NCBI GenBank assembly: GCA_001632435.1
Contig: KV423995.1
Span: 32,957 to 96,956, forward strand
DNA from: Calocera cornea HHB12733
Lineage: Eukaryota > Basidiomycota > Dacrymycetes > Dacrymycetales > Dacrymycetaceae
Direction: 5' to 3'
Length of the DNA stretch: 64,000 nucleotides
Positions 45,042-57,066 of this stretch are shown here, piece after piece (position 1 is the first letter of the stretch; each line of letters opens with the position of its first letter). The notes beneath the pieces were generated by a model. The model was not told where the DNA came from, ran no database searches, and worked only from the letters and a program-made list of their open reading frames with translations. The position numbers and the translations under genes are program-made.

Positions 45042-48000
45042 ATGGCCCTAGCCGGCGTCCGCAAGTTCGCCCTCGAGCCCGTCAAGCAGGTCCGGATCGA
45101 GGTTGGAACCAAGCGTGCGTGGGAGGAGGACGAGCAGCGGCTCAAGGACGAGCAGGCTGCGAAGAAGGGGGATGAGGATGACGATGACGAGGATGAGGAT
45201 ATGGACGGGAGTGACGGAGAAGCGGAGGAGAGGGAAAAGCCGTCGACGGGGCTGAGGAGCATTGGTGATAGGCGAGCACATTGATCATCTCGTGTTGGCG
45301 GCAGCTGCTGACTCGGGATGCAGCTACCTGCTCCTACAGTCACTGCGACAATGTGCGCTCCTCATTCCATCGCCTCTGCACTTGCTGACAACGATCCAGC
45401 GCGCTACACGATACTGACCTCCTTCTTCCTCAAATTCTCCTCCAAGTCCAAAGCGAAGAACGCCCCGGAGATCACCCAGCCGCCGCACACGCTCGAGTAT
45501 TTGGGCAAGTGTGATGTCGAGCTCGGCCCGCACACCTTCACGGGCACAAAGTTCTTCCAAGTGAACTACACGCCTGACCAGCGCACGCACGGCAATGCGC
45601 ACGCGGCGCACGGGCAGCAACCCCAGGCCGGGCAGGCACAGTGGAGCTACTCGGCCCAGAAGGGGTGGCAAGGATATGCGTACCATCAGCAGCCGGCCAC
45701 ACCGGTTCAGCTCCCGCCCGGCGCCCCAGGGCACGGCCTGTCGCTCACCCCCGAGCTCATCCAGCAAGTAGAGGCTGCCGCGGCGGCCGATCCGGAGCTC
45801 GCGCACATCCGCTATCTGGCTGCGCAGAATCAGGCGTCGACAGAGCAGCTGCACAAGCTCGGGACGCTCATCCAGGAGATCGACGCGCGTAATACGGCCA
45901 AGGGAAGGGTGGACCGGACGACGCCTGCACCTGTGCCTGCACCGGCCCTGGCGGTTCAGGCCGCAGTGAGCAGGCCATCTACGTCTCAAGCGAAGTACGC
46001 AGCCTCTAGTGCGGCTATGCCCGCTCCAGCATACCAGGCCCCCGGGTACTACGTCCCGAGCCGGAAGCCCGATATCATCTTCGAGTTCCGCGAGAATCCG
46101 ACGGAGCGCTGGCTACTCCCCTGCGACAACTCGATCGTCGAGCGGCGCGCTGTTGGGCAGGATGGCCTGCCCGAGGCGGTGCTGAGCACGTTCTTGCACG
46201 CTGTGGATCCGGCGGCGACGGCTGCGAAGGAGAAGGAGGATTTGGAGGCAAAGAAGAGGGAAGAGAGGAGGAGGAAGAAGGAGGAGAAGAAGGAGAGGGA
46301 CAGGCTGGAGAAGGAGAAGAAGGCGCAGGAGGAGGTGGAGGCGGCGGCGAAGGAAGCTGAAGCCCAGGCTGAAGTCGCGAAGGAGGACAAGCCCGAGGGC
46401 AGGGCAAAGCCTCATGGCAAGGAGACGCGGTCGAAGGATAAGGAGAAGAAGGAGCAAGTGGCAGCGAAGGAAGCAGAGAAAGAAAAACCGCCCGAGCCTG
46501 AGCCGGAAGTAGAGACGCCAAAGGAGACCGCGAAAGCAGAGAAGGAGCCGGAAAAGAAGAAAGTGCCACCGAAGCTCCTGCCTGCGACGATCCATTTCCT
46601 GGACGTGCCGGATCCGCTCTGGGCCACCCTTCTGTACTGCTCTAATGTGGCCGACCCGGCGCAGCTGGCACATCGCACTACCGTGTTTGACGAGATGGTA
46701 TACTTTCTTACTCGATTTTATTACCGCGACTGACGATTCTGCAGCTCCTCAGCTCTGCACCGCGGACTTACCCTCGCCTTCGCCTGCCGAACGGTCCCCT
46801 CCCGGACGACCTTGAGGAAGCGATTGCAGACAAGTTCGCGGCCAAGCCGTTCAACCCGAAGGACCGCACGGCCTTTGCGCTCGCATCGCCCACATCAGGC
46901 CGCTTCAACATCGGGCCCAACGGGCAACCGCTGCCGGACAAGCCGAAGGAGAGAAAGCTGGTGTCGAATACGTGGAAGGACGGTACACCGCGGTGGTGCC
47001 AGCATTGCGGGACGAGGGAGACAATTGCGTGGCGGAGAGGACCGGACGGGCCCGGTACATGTATGTTTCCATCTATTCGCGTCATTTTGCCCCGTCTCAC
47101 TTCGCCTAGTGTGCCAAAGCTGTGGCTCAAAGTTCAAGTCGAAGCCGGACCTGTTCAAGCTTCCCGAAGAGCCGTGGACTGTCGAAAAAGTATTGGAGAA
47201 GGAAATCGTGGACAAAGCTGCAAAAGTAGCTGCAGAGGCCGAGGCTGCGAGGAAAGCGGCCGAGCTTGCTGCCAATCCTCCACCACCGCCTCCGCCCCCG
47301 GAGCCCAAAGCCCCGAAACAGCGGAAGTCCAGTGCGAAGGGAGAACTCGAGCCGTGGTCTGCGTACTCGCATCGGGATCTTGGTGTTCAGCCCATCGCCG
47401 CGGCAACTGTAGGTCAATCCGTGCCAGAAGGATCCACGACGGCCACCCTGGTTCCACCGGGCCAAGTCGAGGATACAACCCAGATTACCCCACGATACCG
47501 TTACGCCTCTGTATGGCAAGACGAGAATGGGCAGTCGCGGTATTCTGAGAGTCAGACCCCAGCACAAACACCTCCGACGAAAAAGGCACGCAAAAGTAAA
47601 GACCGTGCTTCATCATCCTCCGATGGCCGAACATATGCACATCCCACCAGCGGATATCATTACGACAGCCGCTATGGGTGGTATGACTATTCTCGCGGGC
47701 AGTGGCTGCAGCCGCATCAGTATGCTCAAATGCATACACTTGGCCGCAGCCCTCCCGAAACACCTGGACAGAGTGGATCCCCCGGCACGCCTGCCACACA
47801 CCCGTACTACAATGATCCGTACTATCAAGCGTACTACCGAAATTACCAGCAAGGGCAATACTCCGATCCGCGGTGGGCGGCATGGTACGCTCAATACGGC
47901 GATCCTTCCAAGGCAGGCGATCCATATCCTCCTGGAACAACGCCGCAGCCGTATCGACCGTATTATTCTGGTCAGCCGCCGGCCGAAGGTTTGATTTCAA

Positions 48001-48200
48001 CAGAGAAGAATGGAGACAGCGCGCAGGCAGCAGAAGCACTGGATGGGACACCAGCGAACACGGCTGAAGATGATGGAACGACAGAGCCGGCTGACAAAGC
48101 CGCGTCGCATGTCGAGCCGGCGGATGATCCTATGGACGATACTCATTCGGCAGAGATTGCAATAGATGCATCTGATGAGCCGATGCATGAGGAGTCATGA
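45042..48200 (+). CDS. GATA-type zinc-finger protein, likely chromatin or transcription factor
   Basis: A first coding segment from 45042 encodes a basic start then an acidic run (45100-45230). Later exons run from about 45400. Introns at 46698-46744 and near 47060-47109 are well supported, and the second lies inside the finger. The zinc finger reads WCQHCGTRETIAWRRGPDGP then LCQSCGSKF, the Cys4 CxxC-x(18)-CxxC arrangement of a GATA finger, without a second finger. Upstream are a conserved-looking FEFRENPTERWLLPCD segment, a long Lys/Glu coiled region (about 46220-46560), and HFLDVPDPLWATLLY. Downstream is a Pro-rich stretch then a Tyr/Gln/Pro-rich tail. It lacks a PAS domain, so it is not an evident white-collar protein. 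The joining of the first exon at 45250-45400 is unresolved (see findings). Confidence 0.75.
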
Positions 48201-48504
48201 GCCAGCCAATTGTACCTTGTATTCACTGAGCATCACTGTATCAGATAGCACGTTTGCACTAATCTTCGCAATATTACACATGTTGCTTCCGATGTTCCCG
48301 AAGTATTATGAAATCCCTAATTACTGCAGAGAGGAGCGAGAAAGGAGTGTTTTGCATGCACGACGTGATGGGAGATGGGATATACAGATGAGGGCGATAT
48401 AGAATGTTCCAGGGTGTGTAAGGGTCAAGTATGCAATTTTGAACAAGAATGTTGAAAGGAACTTAATGGCGGAAATCGGGTGCCTTTGTCCCGGCGTTTC
48501 CTCA
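48201..48504. other. convergent intergenic region
   Basis: A 304-bp stretch holding both 3' UTRs. AT-richer than the flanks. Nothing else seen. Confidence 0.3.
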
Positions 48505-51500
48505 TTATGATACATCGCTGTCTGAGCGATTGCTGTCAAAGCTTTGCCGAATGTCATCCAAGTCCAAGAAGCTCTGTTGGCGTCCTACGTCCACGAGAGC
48601 CTTCGGCTTCGGAGGGCTGCAGGCCTTATCTTGCTTCTTCTCTTTCCTGTCTCTTCGGTTTTCGTTCGCCTTTCCAATGAATTCGTTATCTTCGTCATCC
48701 TCGACATCGAAATTGAGGAAGCTCGGTTTTCTTGTGATTTTCTCGCCGGTTTTGACGACTCTCTTCTTCTTTGGCGGCTGGCTGTTATCTCCGGGTGCGT
48801 CGTCATCTTCTTTCTTCCTTTCCTCTTTGGCCTGGGCGGCAACGATAGCGGCCTTTATTCCCGGATCAGGCAACGGTGGCACAGCATAATCGGGAGGGCG
48901 GCGTTGCGGAAAGAAGTGGCGAGAATTCCCAATGCGAGGGGAGGTGTTCGGTCGGCCACCGCTGAGACTTGAAGGCGTCGAGCTGGTGCTAGGTGAGACG
49001 GCGGACATCTGGGCAGAGAGACGTGATGCGGAGGATGACGATGAGGGGCGAGAAGTAGTGTTGAGCGGGGAGAGATTGATGGCCGATGGAGGGTTTCGCG
49101 CTTTCCGCCTCGGCGGTGGCAAGCTGGGTAGAGCGGACGCCTGCAGGCTATCGTACGCTGTTCTTGAGCCGGTCGAAGACCACGGCGGGAACTCCCTGTC
49201 CGACGGGCTAGGTAAGGGCGAGGGGAAGAAGTACGACTTGTTCGCACTGATCGTGGAACGCATTGAGCCCGCGTCGGAGCCTCGTCGGCCCGAGACGCTG
49301 TTGGCGGTGGACGGCCGGCGCGAAGGCATGATGTCGACCTCCGGCGGCGCGGGGGAGGGCTGCATGAGTCGTGCGAGCTCATCCGGCGGGAGGATATGCT
49401 GGTGGAGCATCCTCGCAGGCGTCTCCGGCAGCGCCTGGACTATCGCCGATGCGCTTGGTCGCCTACCGTCGTCCTTGTTCTTCTCCGGCGAGTCCATCCC
49501 GCGCCGCGCAGGGTTTGGCGCCGTCTTTGGCCGGGCCATGCTGGAGCGCGGTGAATGCAGCGGGATGCCGAAGAACGAGTCGGTGTCGCCGTCCGACAGC
49601 GGGTCCACGACGGTCGCTGCGGGGCTCTTGGTACTGTGGGTGCGGTGGGATTTAGGCTCTGGACTCGCGGGCTCAATAGACGACGTCTGATGGAGCGCCT
49701 CCGGGTCGGGCACGGAGGGCGTCGAGGTCAGCTCTGCCGAAGGGGAGTGCTTGACGCTCTTCGAGCTCTTGGCCTTCCTGAGCGTCCGCCGCTCCTCCTT
49801 CTCCTCCCTCCCGCTCACAGCACCCGTAGCGCTCTTCTCGCTCCTCCGGCTCCTGTGGCTCCCCGCGGGGCTCTGCGCCCTGCTTTTGCTCCCCCTCCTC
49901 TGCCCGAGCCCGAGCTCGGGGGGGTTGTAGGAGCCGAATATCGCCTTCAACCCTCCCGAGACGCTGCCCCGGCCAGAGGTGCCGTCGCTCGTCCCCGCGG
50001 TGCCCGCGGTGCCGATCGTAGCGAGGCTGAGTGCGGAGGGGGCGTCGTGTGCCCTGTAGAAGCTGAGCGAATGGGAGTAGAGCGAGCTGGGCGAGCTGCC
50101 CAGGGAGGTCGCCTCGGCGCCCGTGCGCTCGGGGCGCGAGTACACGTCGCTCATCGGGCGGACGATGGGCGAGTTGTCCGGCATCGGCAGCGCCCGCGAG
50201 GAGAGGCGCGGCTCGTCCGGGGACGAGCTCAGCACGAACCCCTGCGTCATGTACGTCGTCACGCGGTTCCCGGTGGAGGTGGTGATGGACGCGGTGGGTG
50301 AGCGGGAGCGCGCGGGGAGGGCGAGCGTGCCCGAGCGCGGCCTTGCCCGGCCTGGAGCAGGCGCAGGTGCGGCAGCGGGCTCCTGCGCGGGGAGGGCGAG
50401 CGCCCACCCGTGCCGCTTCGCCTTGGCCTGGAGCCTCCTGAGCTCGGGCGACGGCTCGCTCGTCCGCTGCACCACCTCCGCCAGCGCGGCGTCAGGCAGC
50501 AGCGGCTGCGAGTCGCGCGAGCTCGGCCCCGTACCCTCCGTCCCCGTCGTTCCCGTCGTGTCCGTCGTGTCCGTGCTCGGCCGCTCGTGCGCCTCGGTGA
50601 TGTGCGACGGCACGTCCGAGTACGCCGAGGCGGTGCTTATGCTCGGCCTGTATTCCCCATCAAACCAAGCCAAGTCAGCACCATGCCCACCCTCGGGAGT
50701 ACAGCAAGCGGCCGAATACGCACCTAGTCTTGGCGGGATCCCGCTGCCTCCTCGTCCCCTCCCCCTCACCGTCCCAATCCTCCTCCTCCTCCCCGGCCTC
50801 CTCCTGTTCCTCCCGCTCCTCCAACTCCCCCAGTGCGCCAAACCCCTCCCTCGTCTCGCGATCCACGAGCTCCGTGAGCTCCCTCAGAAAGCGCATATCC
50901 TCATGCACGCCCTCCCTCGTCGGCCGCTCCGGCCTCCCCCGGTCCCGGTCCCGGTCCCGGTCCCGGTCCGCCTCAGCCCGCGCGAGCGCTGCAGAGGCAG
51001 AGAGGGAGGGGACGGTGGTGCTCCTCGGTAAGCCCGGGTGCCGCACGGGCTCGGCGACCGTGAAGCTCCTGCTGCGTGGCGGGGGGCGCTGCTGCGCGCC
51101 CGCGCCGCCGTACGAGGCCGTATATGCGCGCGCGCGCTGCCGCTCAAAGTCCGGCACGACGTAGCTCGTCGTCCGTGCCAGCGGTCCGCTCCCCGAGGGG
51201 GGCGGCGAGGTGGGGGAGGAGAGTGCCGAGTGCGGGGGGCGCGGGGCGGTGTAGAAGGAGCTTGTTGTGCCCGTGCCCGTACCCGTGGAGGTGCGGGAGG
51301 TGTGCGAGAGGTGGTGCGAGGTGTGCGGGCGCGCTTGGGTCTGTGTATGCGCCTGCTGGTGCTGCTGTTGGGGTGGGGGTTGCAGGTCCAGGGCGGGCCG
51401 TTTCTTGGGCTTGAACACCGAGCGGAGGGAGGCGATGGAGAACCCGCCTCCTCCGCCGGCGGTCCCTCCCGCCCTCGGCTCCAACGCACCGGCAGCATCC

Positions 51501-52108
51501 CCCGCCTCCGCGCGCATCCTCTCCAGGGCCCGCCCGCTCGACGGGCCGAACGTCGCGCGGCCCTCGTCCCGCGGGCTGCGGGTGCTCGGGCTCCCGCTAC
51601 CCGCTGCAGAGGCGGACACGGAGCTGGTTGTGGTCGTGGTTGTGTAGTAGTGCAGCGGGTCGACCGGGCTGGAGGGGGATGCTGCAGAGAGAGAAGAGGC
51701 GGATGAAGCGGCAGTGCTGGTCGCTGCGCTCCTGCTCTGGGCCGCATTCGCTTTCGTACCGCTGGGCTGGGCTTGGGACTGGGATTGGTATTGGGACTGG
51801 AGCTGGGAGACGGAGGGGCGAGAGCGGATCTGGCTCTGGCTCTGCGAGTGGGCGAGCTGCGCGGGAGGGGAGGACTGTGACTGCGACGGGCGGCGCCACC
51901 AGCCCGCCTGTTTGCCCCCTCCCGAGCCGGAGCCGGAGCCGGAGCCGGCAGTGACGGTGCTGATCGTCGTCGGGATTGGTGGGTGGTTGTGCGAGCTGTG
52001 GGAGTAGGAGGAGTGGGAGTTTGAGAGGTTTGAGGAGCGCGGGTGGGCGTGGGCGTGGGGGAACGCGCCCGGGGCGTAGGACACGGACACGGGCGGGAGG
52101 GTCGTCAT
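48505..52108 (-). CDS. large low-complexity Ser/Pro/Arg-rich protein
   Basis: Two exons are supported: 52108-50724 and 50647-48505, joined over a 76-nt intron with GTGCGT donor, TGCTGACT branch and CAG acceptor. They give about 1175 residues. The protein is dominated by Ser, Pro, Thr and Arg: runs of Ser-His, Ser-Gln (SQSQ) and Gly-Ser near the N-terminus. No signal peptide or membrane span is seen. More ordered blocks are FLRELTELVDRETREGFGAL (near residue 430) and a C-terminal FLNFDVEDDEDNEFIGKANE with QQSFLDLDDIRQSFDSNRSD, which look conserved. The many RRxS and SPxR sites suggest a heavily phosphorylated regulatory or polarity scaffold, but that is inference. I do not recognise a family. 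The strong codon bias gives long open frames on the opposite strand, which I disregard. Confidence 0.7.
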
Positions 52109-53771
52109 CGGCCTGCTGGAGCTGGAGCTGGAGCTGGAGCTGGTGGTGGGGGTAGGCTTCCTATCGCGTGCATGCGGTCAGCGTGGGGGGTCGTGGTCGT
52201 GCGTTGTGTTGTGCTGTGTTGTGTGTGGTGGGGAGGAGGCGGGTGGGTCGGGGGATGTATGCGCAGAGAGGTATCGCCAGCAGAGGGGTATCGTCAAGCG
52301 TGGAACGAGCCGCGAGGTGGTGGTGGTGGTGGTGGGGTGGGGTAGCGCCGCCCCTCCGCCAAGCAGGCGAGCCACGCAGCGCAGGGCAGAAGCAGAAGCG
52401 AGCCACGACCTGTCCCGGCCAGCCCAGCCGGTCCGCGGGGCAACGGGACAGTCGGGAGCACGAGCAGCCGCGCCTGAAGAGGAATGGGCTCCTCTTCCTG
52501 TGTGCTCGTTGCCGTTGCGCAAGGGTGTGGTGCGCGGTGAGGAAAGTCTGGATGGGTGGGCAATTGAATGCGGGGTCAGGGTGCTGTCTCACCAGGGTGC
52601 GGGTGAAAGATGGTCGTGGGAGGGTGGGGGGTGAAAGGGAGGTAGCGTTGGGAGAAAGCGAGGTCCAATAATGAGGGAGAGTGCAGCAGGACGCCACAGA
52701 GAGAAAGAGGATGAGCCGCTCCCACCGTCTCGTCGCAGGCGCAGATCGTCCTCCTCCTCCACAACCCTCCGCGTGCATATACCTCGGCCCAATCCGGTTA
52801 CAGCAGTACACGCCTACGCCCATCAGCCGGTTCGTTGCTCACCCTGTTTTTTTTGGGCTACTTAGAGCGGGATGCGGATGCAGGAATCGTCGGGTGCGCG
52901 GGGGCGTTTGGAAGCCACGCGCGTGTTCTGCTGTGGCGGGCACCATGCAGAAGAAAGGAAGTGTGCGGAATGTGGGAATAATGCGAATGGGAATGGGAAT
53001 GGGCAATCTGGCCCGGGCTTCCTTCTCCTTCTTTCCTTTCCCAGTGGCGCGCCCGCCCTCGCTACCCGCGGAGGGTCCCGACAGCAGCCCCGGTAATTGC
53101 AATACAATCCTGCAGAAGCACGTCAAGGCCCCGCCAGCTCTGTTTACAATTGCATTGTTACATTACGTTGCCCTGACCCTGCCTGCCAGCCAGACTGCAC
53201 AGTGGCCTAACTCCCCCGGGCCAATAACCAACCGCCCCGCTGAGGGCTTACAGCACGCGCGCGGGCCGGGCGTCCGCCCGCTGTCACTGGGCCCACTTAC
53301 CACCGCCACTCGTTGGTACAGTACTCGTAGTATACAAATCGAGATCGGACGTGTGCCGTCTCAGTATTCTAGTAGAAGCGCGCGGAACAGGGCCCTCCTT
53401 CGCGCCTTCCCAGCTTCGTTTTCTCCTGCCGCCGCGGGCTGGCTGGAATGCGCGGCACATCCATTCAAGGAATGGGAGGGCTGGAATGGGCGCCACAGAA
53501 GGCACAAGGCACGCGCCGCCCGGCCCATGACGCGCGCGGTTGCTAGGCTGGCTCACCGCCGCTTGTGCTTCTAGCCTTCTGATCCGCGGCTGTCGCTCGC
53601 CCAGAAGCTCGGAAGGCTGTATGGGGATCGAACACGATGCTGGCCATGGCCATGGGATGGATGATATCCGCCCCTGCGCGCGGGCTATCGACAATGACCG
53701 ACCAATCAATAGCCAATCACCGGGGGTCATCGTCCCCGCCGCGCAGCCGCTTCTTCCTCTCGATCGTGCTT

Positions 53772-53803
53772 CTCCATTCTCCATTCTCCATTCTCCATTC
53801 TCC
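53772..53803. repeat. heptanucleotide (CTCCATT)n microsatellite
   Basis: Four perfect CTCCATT units in a pyrimidine-rich stretch. Confidence 0.9.
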
Positions 53804-54161
53804 CCTCTCTACTCTTCAGTCTTCATCCACCCCCAATTCCCCATCGGCACTGTTCACTCCGCACTCCGCATCCTCCGTTCCTGCCACCGTATCCCTCCCC
53901 GCCCATTTCCTCATCATCCAACGCCCCATTCCCCTTTCCGCGCTTCCTACATAGCCTTCATTTCCACACCCCGTTCCGGCATCCGTAAGCTTCCAATCTC
54001 GTAAGTCATCTCACCATCACGGCGCTTCTCCCGCCCCTGTCTCCCTTCCCCCTCTCCCTTCTCTCCACTCTGCTTCCCCCCCTCCCTTTCCCCGTCTCTT
54101 CCACCCCCGTTTCGGCCCACACCCCCGGGCCCGACCTGCCGGCATCCGTCGTCCGTCGTCC

Positions 54162-54992
54162 GTGCCGTACACCTGTCGGAGGCTCAGCCCTGCCAAGCTA
54201 GACCACGGGGAAAGACATGACCGCACAGCGTGCCTCCTCCCGGGGCTCTGGACGCTCCACGCTCGGCTCCCGCTGTCAACGAGGAATCGACCCTCGACCC
54301 TCGACTCTCTTCCACGACGGCGCGGGCGGGGGCTGCCACAGCCTGCTGGTCCTCTCGTCTACCTCTCGCGACCCGCGGCGGTCGACCCTCCCGGTCCGTC
54401 GGCTGGGGATGGAGAACGTGTTCCTTCCCCCAACTCCAAGCCCTCGGCTCGGACTGATACTGATAACGGCACGCCCTCCGCCTCGCACCGCGTTCCCCAG
54501 TTCCGTTCTATCGAACCTCCCAGCCTTCTCTCCGCCCTTCTTCAGACCATCCGACCACCTGACCACTCGGGCGCCCCCTCCTCTCGCGTGTTGAGCTCAG
54601 ATCTCCTCTCGCTCTTCCAATCCGCCCCTGTCCCAGTACTTGCTCTTCCTCCTCCGCTCGCGTTCAGCCCCTGCTGCCCCTGTGCCCCGGGCTTCTGCTT
54701 CTGCGCTCGCACAGCCCGCGCCCGATCGACCGGCTCCTTTTTCCCTACTGTTCAGTTCCTACTGTTCCTTCCAGCACGCTCGATGTTCATGCAGTTACGG
54801 AATCACGGAGCCGTCGGAGCTGGGTCTGTGTTCACGCGGACTTGGGAGCTTGGCGGGCAGAAAGGCAGGTGCCACCAGGGAGTTGCATTTCCTCCTTCTC
54901 CTTCTGATTCTCGTTCTGCCCTGGCGGCTTTGGAAGGGTGTACGGAATACGGAACATGCTGTATTGTATGCCCCGGAGTGAGGAGTGAGTGA
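54162..54992 (+). CDS. possible hypothetical protein behind a pyrimidine-rich leader
   Basis: An open frame of up to 276 codons follows the pyrimidine-rich stretch. Its middle (segments such as SPNSKPSARTDTDNGTPSAS and LSALLQTIRPP) looks more protein-like than its ends. A second plus-strand frame at 54640-54981 also has protein-like content, which would need a splice or frameshift between them. No domain is recognised. It could equally be a non-coding leader or a chance open frame in GC-rich DNA. Confidence 0.2.
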   Translation: MPYTCRRLSPAKLDHGERHDRTACLLPGLWTLHARLPLSTRNRPSTLDSLPRRRGRGLPQPAGPLVYLSRPAAVDPPGPSAGDGERVPSPNSKPSARTDTDNGTPSASHRVPQFRSIEPPSLLSALLQTIRPPDHSGAPSSRVLSSDLLSLFQSAPVPVLALPPPLAFSPCCPCAPGFCFCARTARARSTGSFFPTVQFLLFLPARSMFMQLRNHGAVGAGSVFTRTWELGGQKGRCHQGVAFPPSPSDSRSALAALEGCTEYGTCCIVCPGVRSE

Positions 54993-55681
54993 GGAAGGGA
55001 GGGTGCTGATCATGATCCTACCGAGTCGTACCGGACCGGAGAAGCTCGCATCACCGCCGCCCACCTCTACGCCCGTCCGGACCTCCGGTTAGATCGGGCG
55101 CTGGCACTGGCAGTGCGAGTGCCTCCTGCCCCCCCCCAGCCCCGGGGGACGGCCAGGGAGAGGATCCAGAGGGATGGTCGGCGAGGAGAGCGGATCAGGA
55201 GCGGGGAACGGTATGACGCCATGAATGTCTCAATATGGATATCCTCGATATTCCGCGACGTGCGATACAAAGGAGAGATGAGGGCGGCCAGAGTCCGATT
55301 GCGCGTGCGCATGACATGAAGTGACAGTGCGAGAAGGGGAGAGGAGGGAGTGATTGCAGGCGGACGTAGCTTGTGGGACGGGAGAGGACAGAACTGACTG
55401 AACAATTGAGAAAGTGAGAGTGAGAGTGAGAATGTGACAGTGGGAGGGCAGATCGTCCGTCTATCCATCCATGCGAGAAAACAAAACAATAAACAATAAA
55501 CAATGCCTATAAAGCTAAAGATACACTGTGTTCCTTCCTGCGCCCCGGGGGCACTGGCGCTGCACCTGCCCCCTCCCCTCGCCCGGAAGGCGCCCCGTAC
55601 CCCACACAACCACACCATGAGCCAACGACGCTGCACACCGCGAGCTCCTGCCCAGGCCAACTTTCCACTGCCGTCGCCGGG

Positions 55682-56676
55682 TCATGACAAGTGCGCCCAC
55701 TGCTCCTCCGCGTCGTCCGTCCCGAACACCTTTGTGCGGTCCGGCTGCCCCAGGCGCGGGGCCGGAGGCGGCACGCTACTGGGCGTGGATGCCTCGTGCC
55801 CCGCGTCGAACACCACCCCCGCCGTCTGTGCCCTCCCGCGCCCCCCGCCAGCCCCATACCCCGGGAACAACGGCCTAGCCGCCTCAGGCTCCTCCTCGGC
55901 CAGCTGCGCATCCTCGTCATACAAGTCGATATCGAGTGCGTACCCTGCCCTGCGTGCCTGGGACAGGTCGATAGGCGTCGGGCGGGCAAAGATGCTCCGC
56001 CCGGACTTGCGCAGCACGTTTGCGAGGCGGGTGAATTGGAGCACGTTGCGCGCGACGAGGAGGAGCGTGTCGAGGAGCTCTTCCCGCTGCGAGGTGCTGG
56101 AGCAGCCGGAGATGGCGAGGAATAGGAGCGTTGTCACGCAGAAGAGGGTCACGAAGATGTCCAGGTAGTTGAACGGTGATTTCCAGAATTTCTGCCCGGG
56201 GGGGTTAGCAGGAGCAGAGAGCAGGAAGGGGCCCGGGAAAAGGGAAGTAGTAGAGAAACGCACCCGGCCGAACGCCACAAGCCGGATCGCAACCTCGATG
56301 ATCATGCCCGCGTTTATGAGTATCTCGAGCACGTAGAAGGCAATTCCCGGGCAGCCCTCGAGCAGGGAGAGCACGACGGTCGTGAGGGAGAGGGCGGCCA
56401 TGCCGAGGTAGAGGAAGATGTAGGTGCGCGAGTGGACGAAGCGGTTCGCGAGCGCCGCCGCGAGCTCTTGTCGTGTTTGGTTGTATTGTGTGCGGAAGGG
56501 GCTGTAAAATATCAGATCTGTTGAGCCGGCTGTTTCTGATAGAAGTGGGTGAACACGCACATGTCCACTGTGGAAGCGTCGTCTGAAGGCAGGCCGATCT
56601 CGCGCTCAAGCTGCTCGAGCTCGTCCTCCTCCGGCGGGGCGGCTAAGCGCTCTTCCTCCGGTCTGCTGGCCATCAT
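55682..56676 (-). CDS. voltage-sensor-like four-helix membrane protein (Ion_trans-type)
   Basis: Exons 56676-56561, 56501-56264 and 56191-55682 close in frame to 287 residues. An acidic N-terminus is followed by four predicted helices. S1 is TYIFLYLGMAALSLTTVVLS. S2 is GIAFYVLEILINAGMIIEVA followed by IRLVAFG, with Glu and Arg inside the helix. S3 is NYLDIFVTLFCVTTLLFLA, with the conserved Asp. S4 is LLLVARNVLQFTRLANVLRK, with Arg at roughly regular spacing. No pore loop or S5-S6 follows; the tail is acidic and Pro-rich. This is a voltage-sensor domain alone, as in Hv1-like or phosphatase-linked sensors. It may be a proton channel, a regulatory sensor or a non-conducting relative. Both introns are standard (59 and 72 nt). 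The start is the first of two adjacent Met codons. Confidence 0.75.
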
Positions 56677-57066
56677 CCCAGTACTTCCAAACGGGCAAAC
56701 AAATCAGAAAGATGGGTATAAAGGTGCTGGGCGCTGTGCTGTGGTCGTGCGTGGAGGGAAAGGGGGTTGGCAAGCGCAGGCGCAGCGCCTAACACTGGCA
56801 TTGCCCAACTTGGTGGCTTATGTAAGGATCACAGCCACCGCGTTCGTACAGTCCTTGGCGAGGGCGCCGCTGGCTCTTTGCTTGTCAGAGTTGGGAATGG
56901 CGAGACCAGGTCAAGTCCGCTATGACCTGGGTCACTTCTCTCATCACTCTTTGCGCATACTCACAGCACGGTCTACGAAACTGAGACGTCGAATTCGTTG
57001 CATGAGGATTGCATTACAAAACAATCACTACTTCAAGAGGCGGAGGCATACTTTCCCCGGGTGTAT
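56677..57066. promoter_or_regulatory. upstream region of the voltage-sensor-like gene
   Basis: A 390-bp stretch between the voltage-sensor-like gene start and the 3' end of the second SDR gene. No ORF supported. Confidence 0.3.

Larger units (their letters stand above)
52109..55681. other. 3.6 kb stretch without a confidently supported gene
   Basis: The left part (52109-52700) is GC- and GT-repeat-rich upstream sequence of the low-complexity protein gene, with GAGCTG and GGTGGT runs. Between 53700 and 54200 the plus strand is strongly pyrimidine-rich and ends shortly before ATG codons at 54162 and 54217. That resembles a long fungal leader, so a plus-strand gene may lie at 54.2-55.0 kb (listed separately). 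The 55320-55450 part has GAGAGTGAGAGT runs, mirrored as pyrimidine on the minus strand. No tRNA or rRNA was recognised. Confidence 0.35.

Noticed and set aside
47990..48005. GATTTCAACA resembling the motif on the other strand
   Set aside because: Ten-base match inside a coding exon without the rest of the motif; treated as coincidence.
49555..50301. Long plus-strand open frame inside the low-complexity gene
   Set aside because: Shadow of the minus-strand Ser/Pro-rich protein, whose intron joins two long frames on that strand.
53600..53660. TGTTCGATCCCC on the minus strand resembling a tRNA B box
   Set aside because: No matching A box or cloverleaf could be drawn around it.
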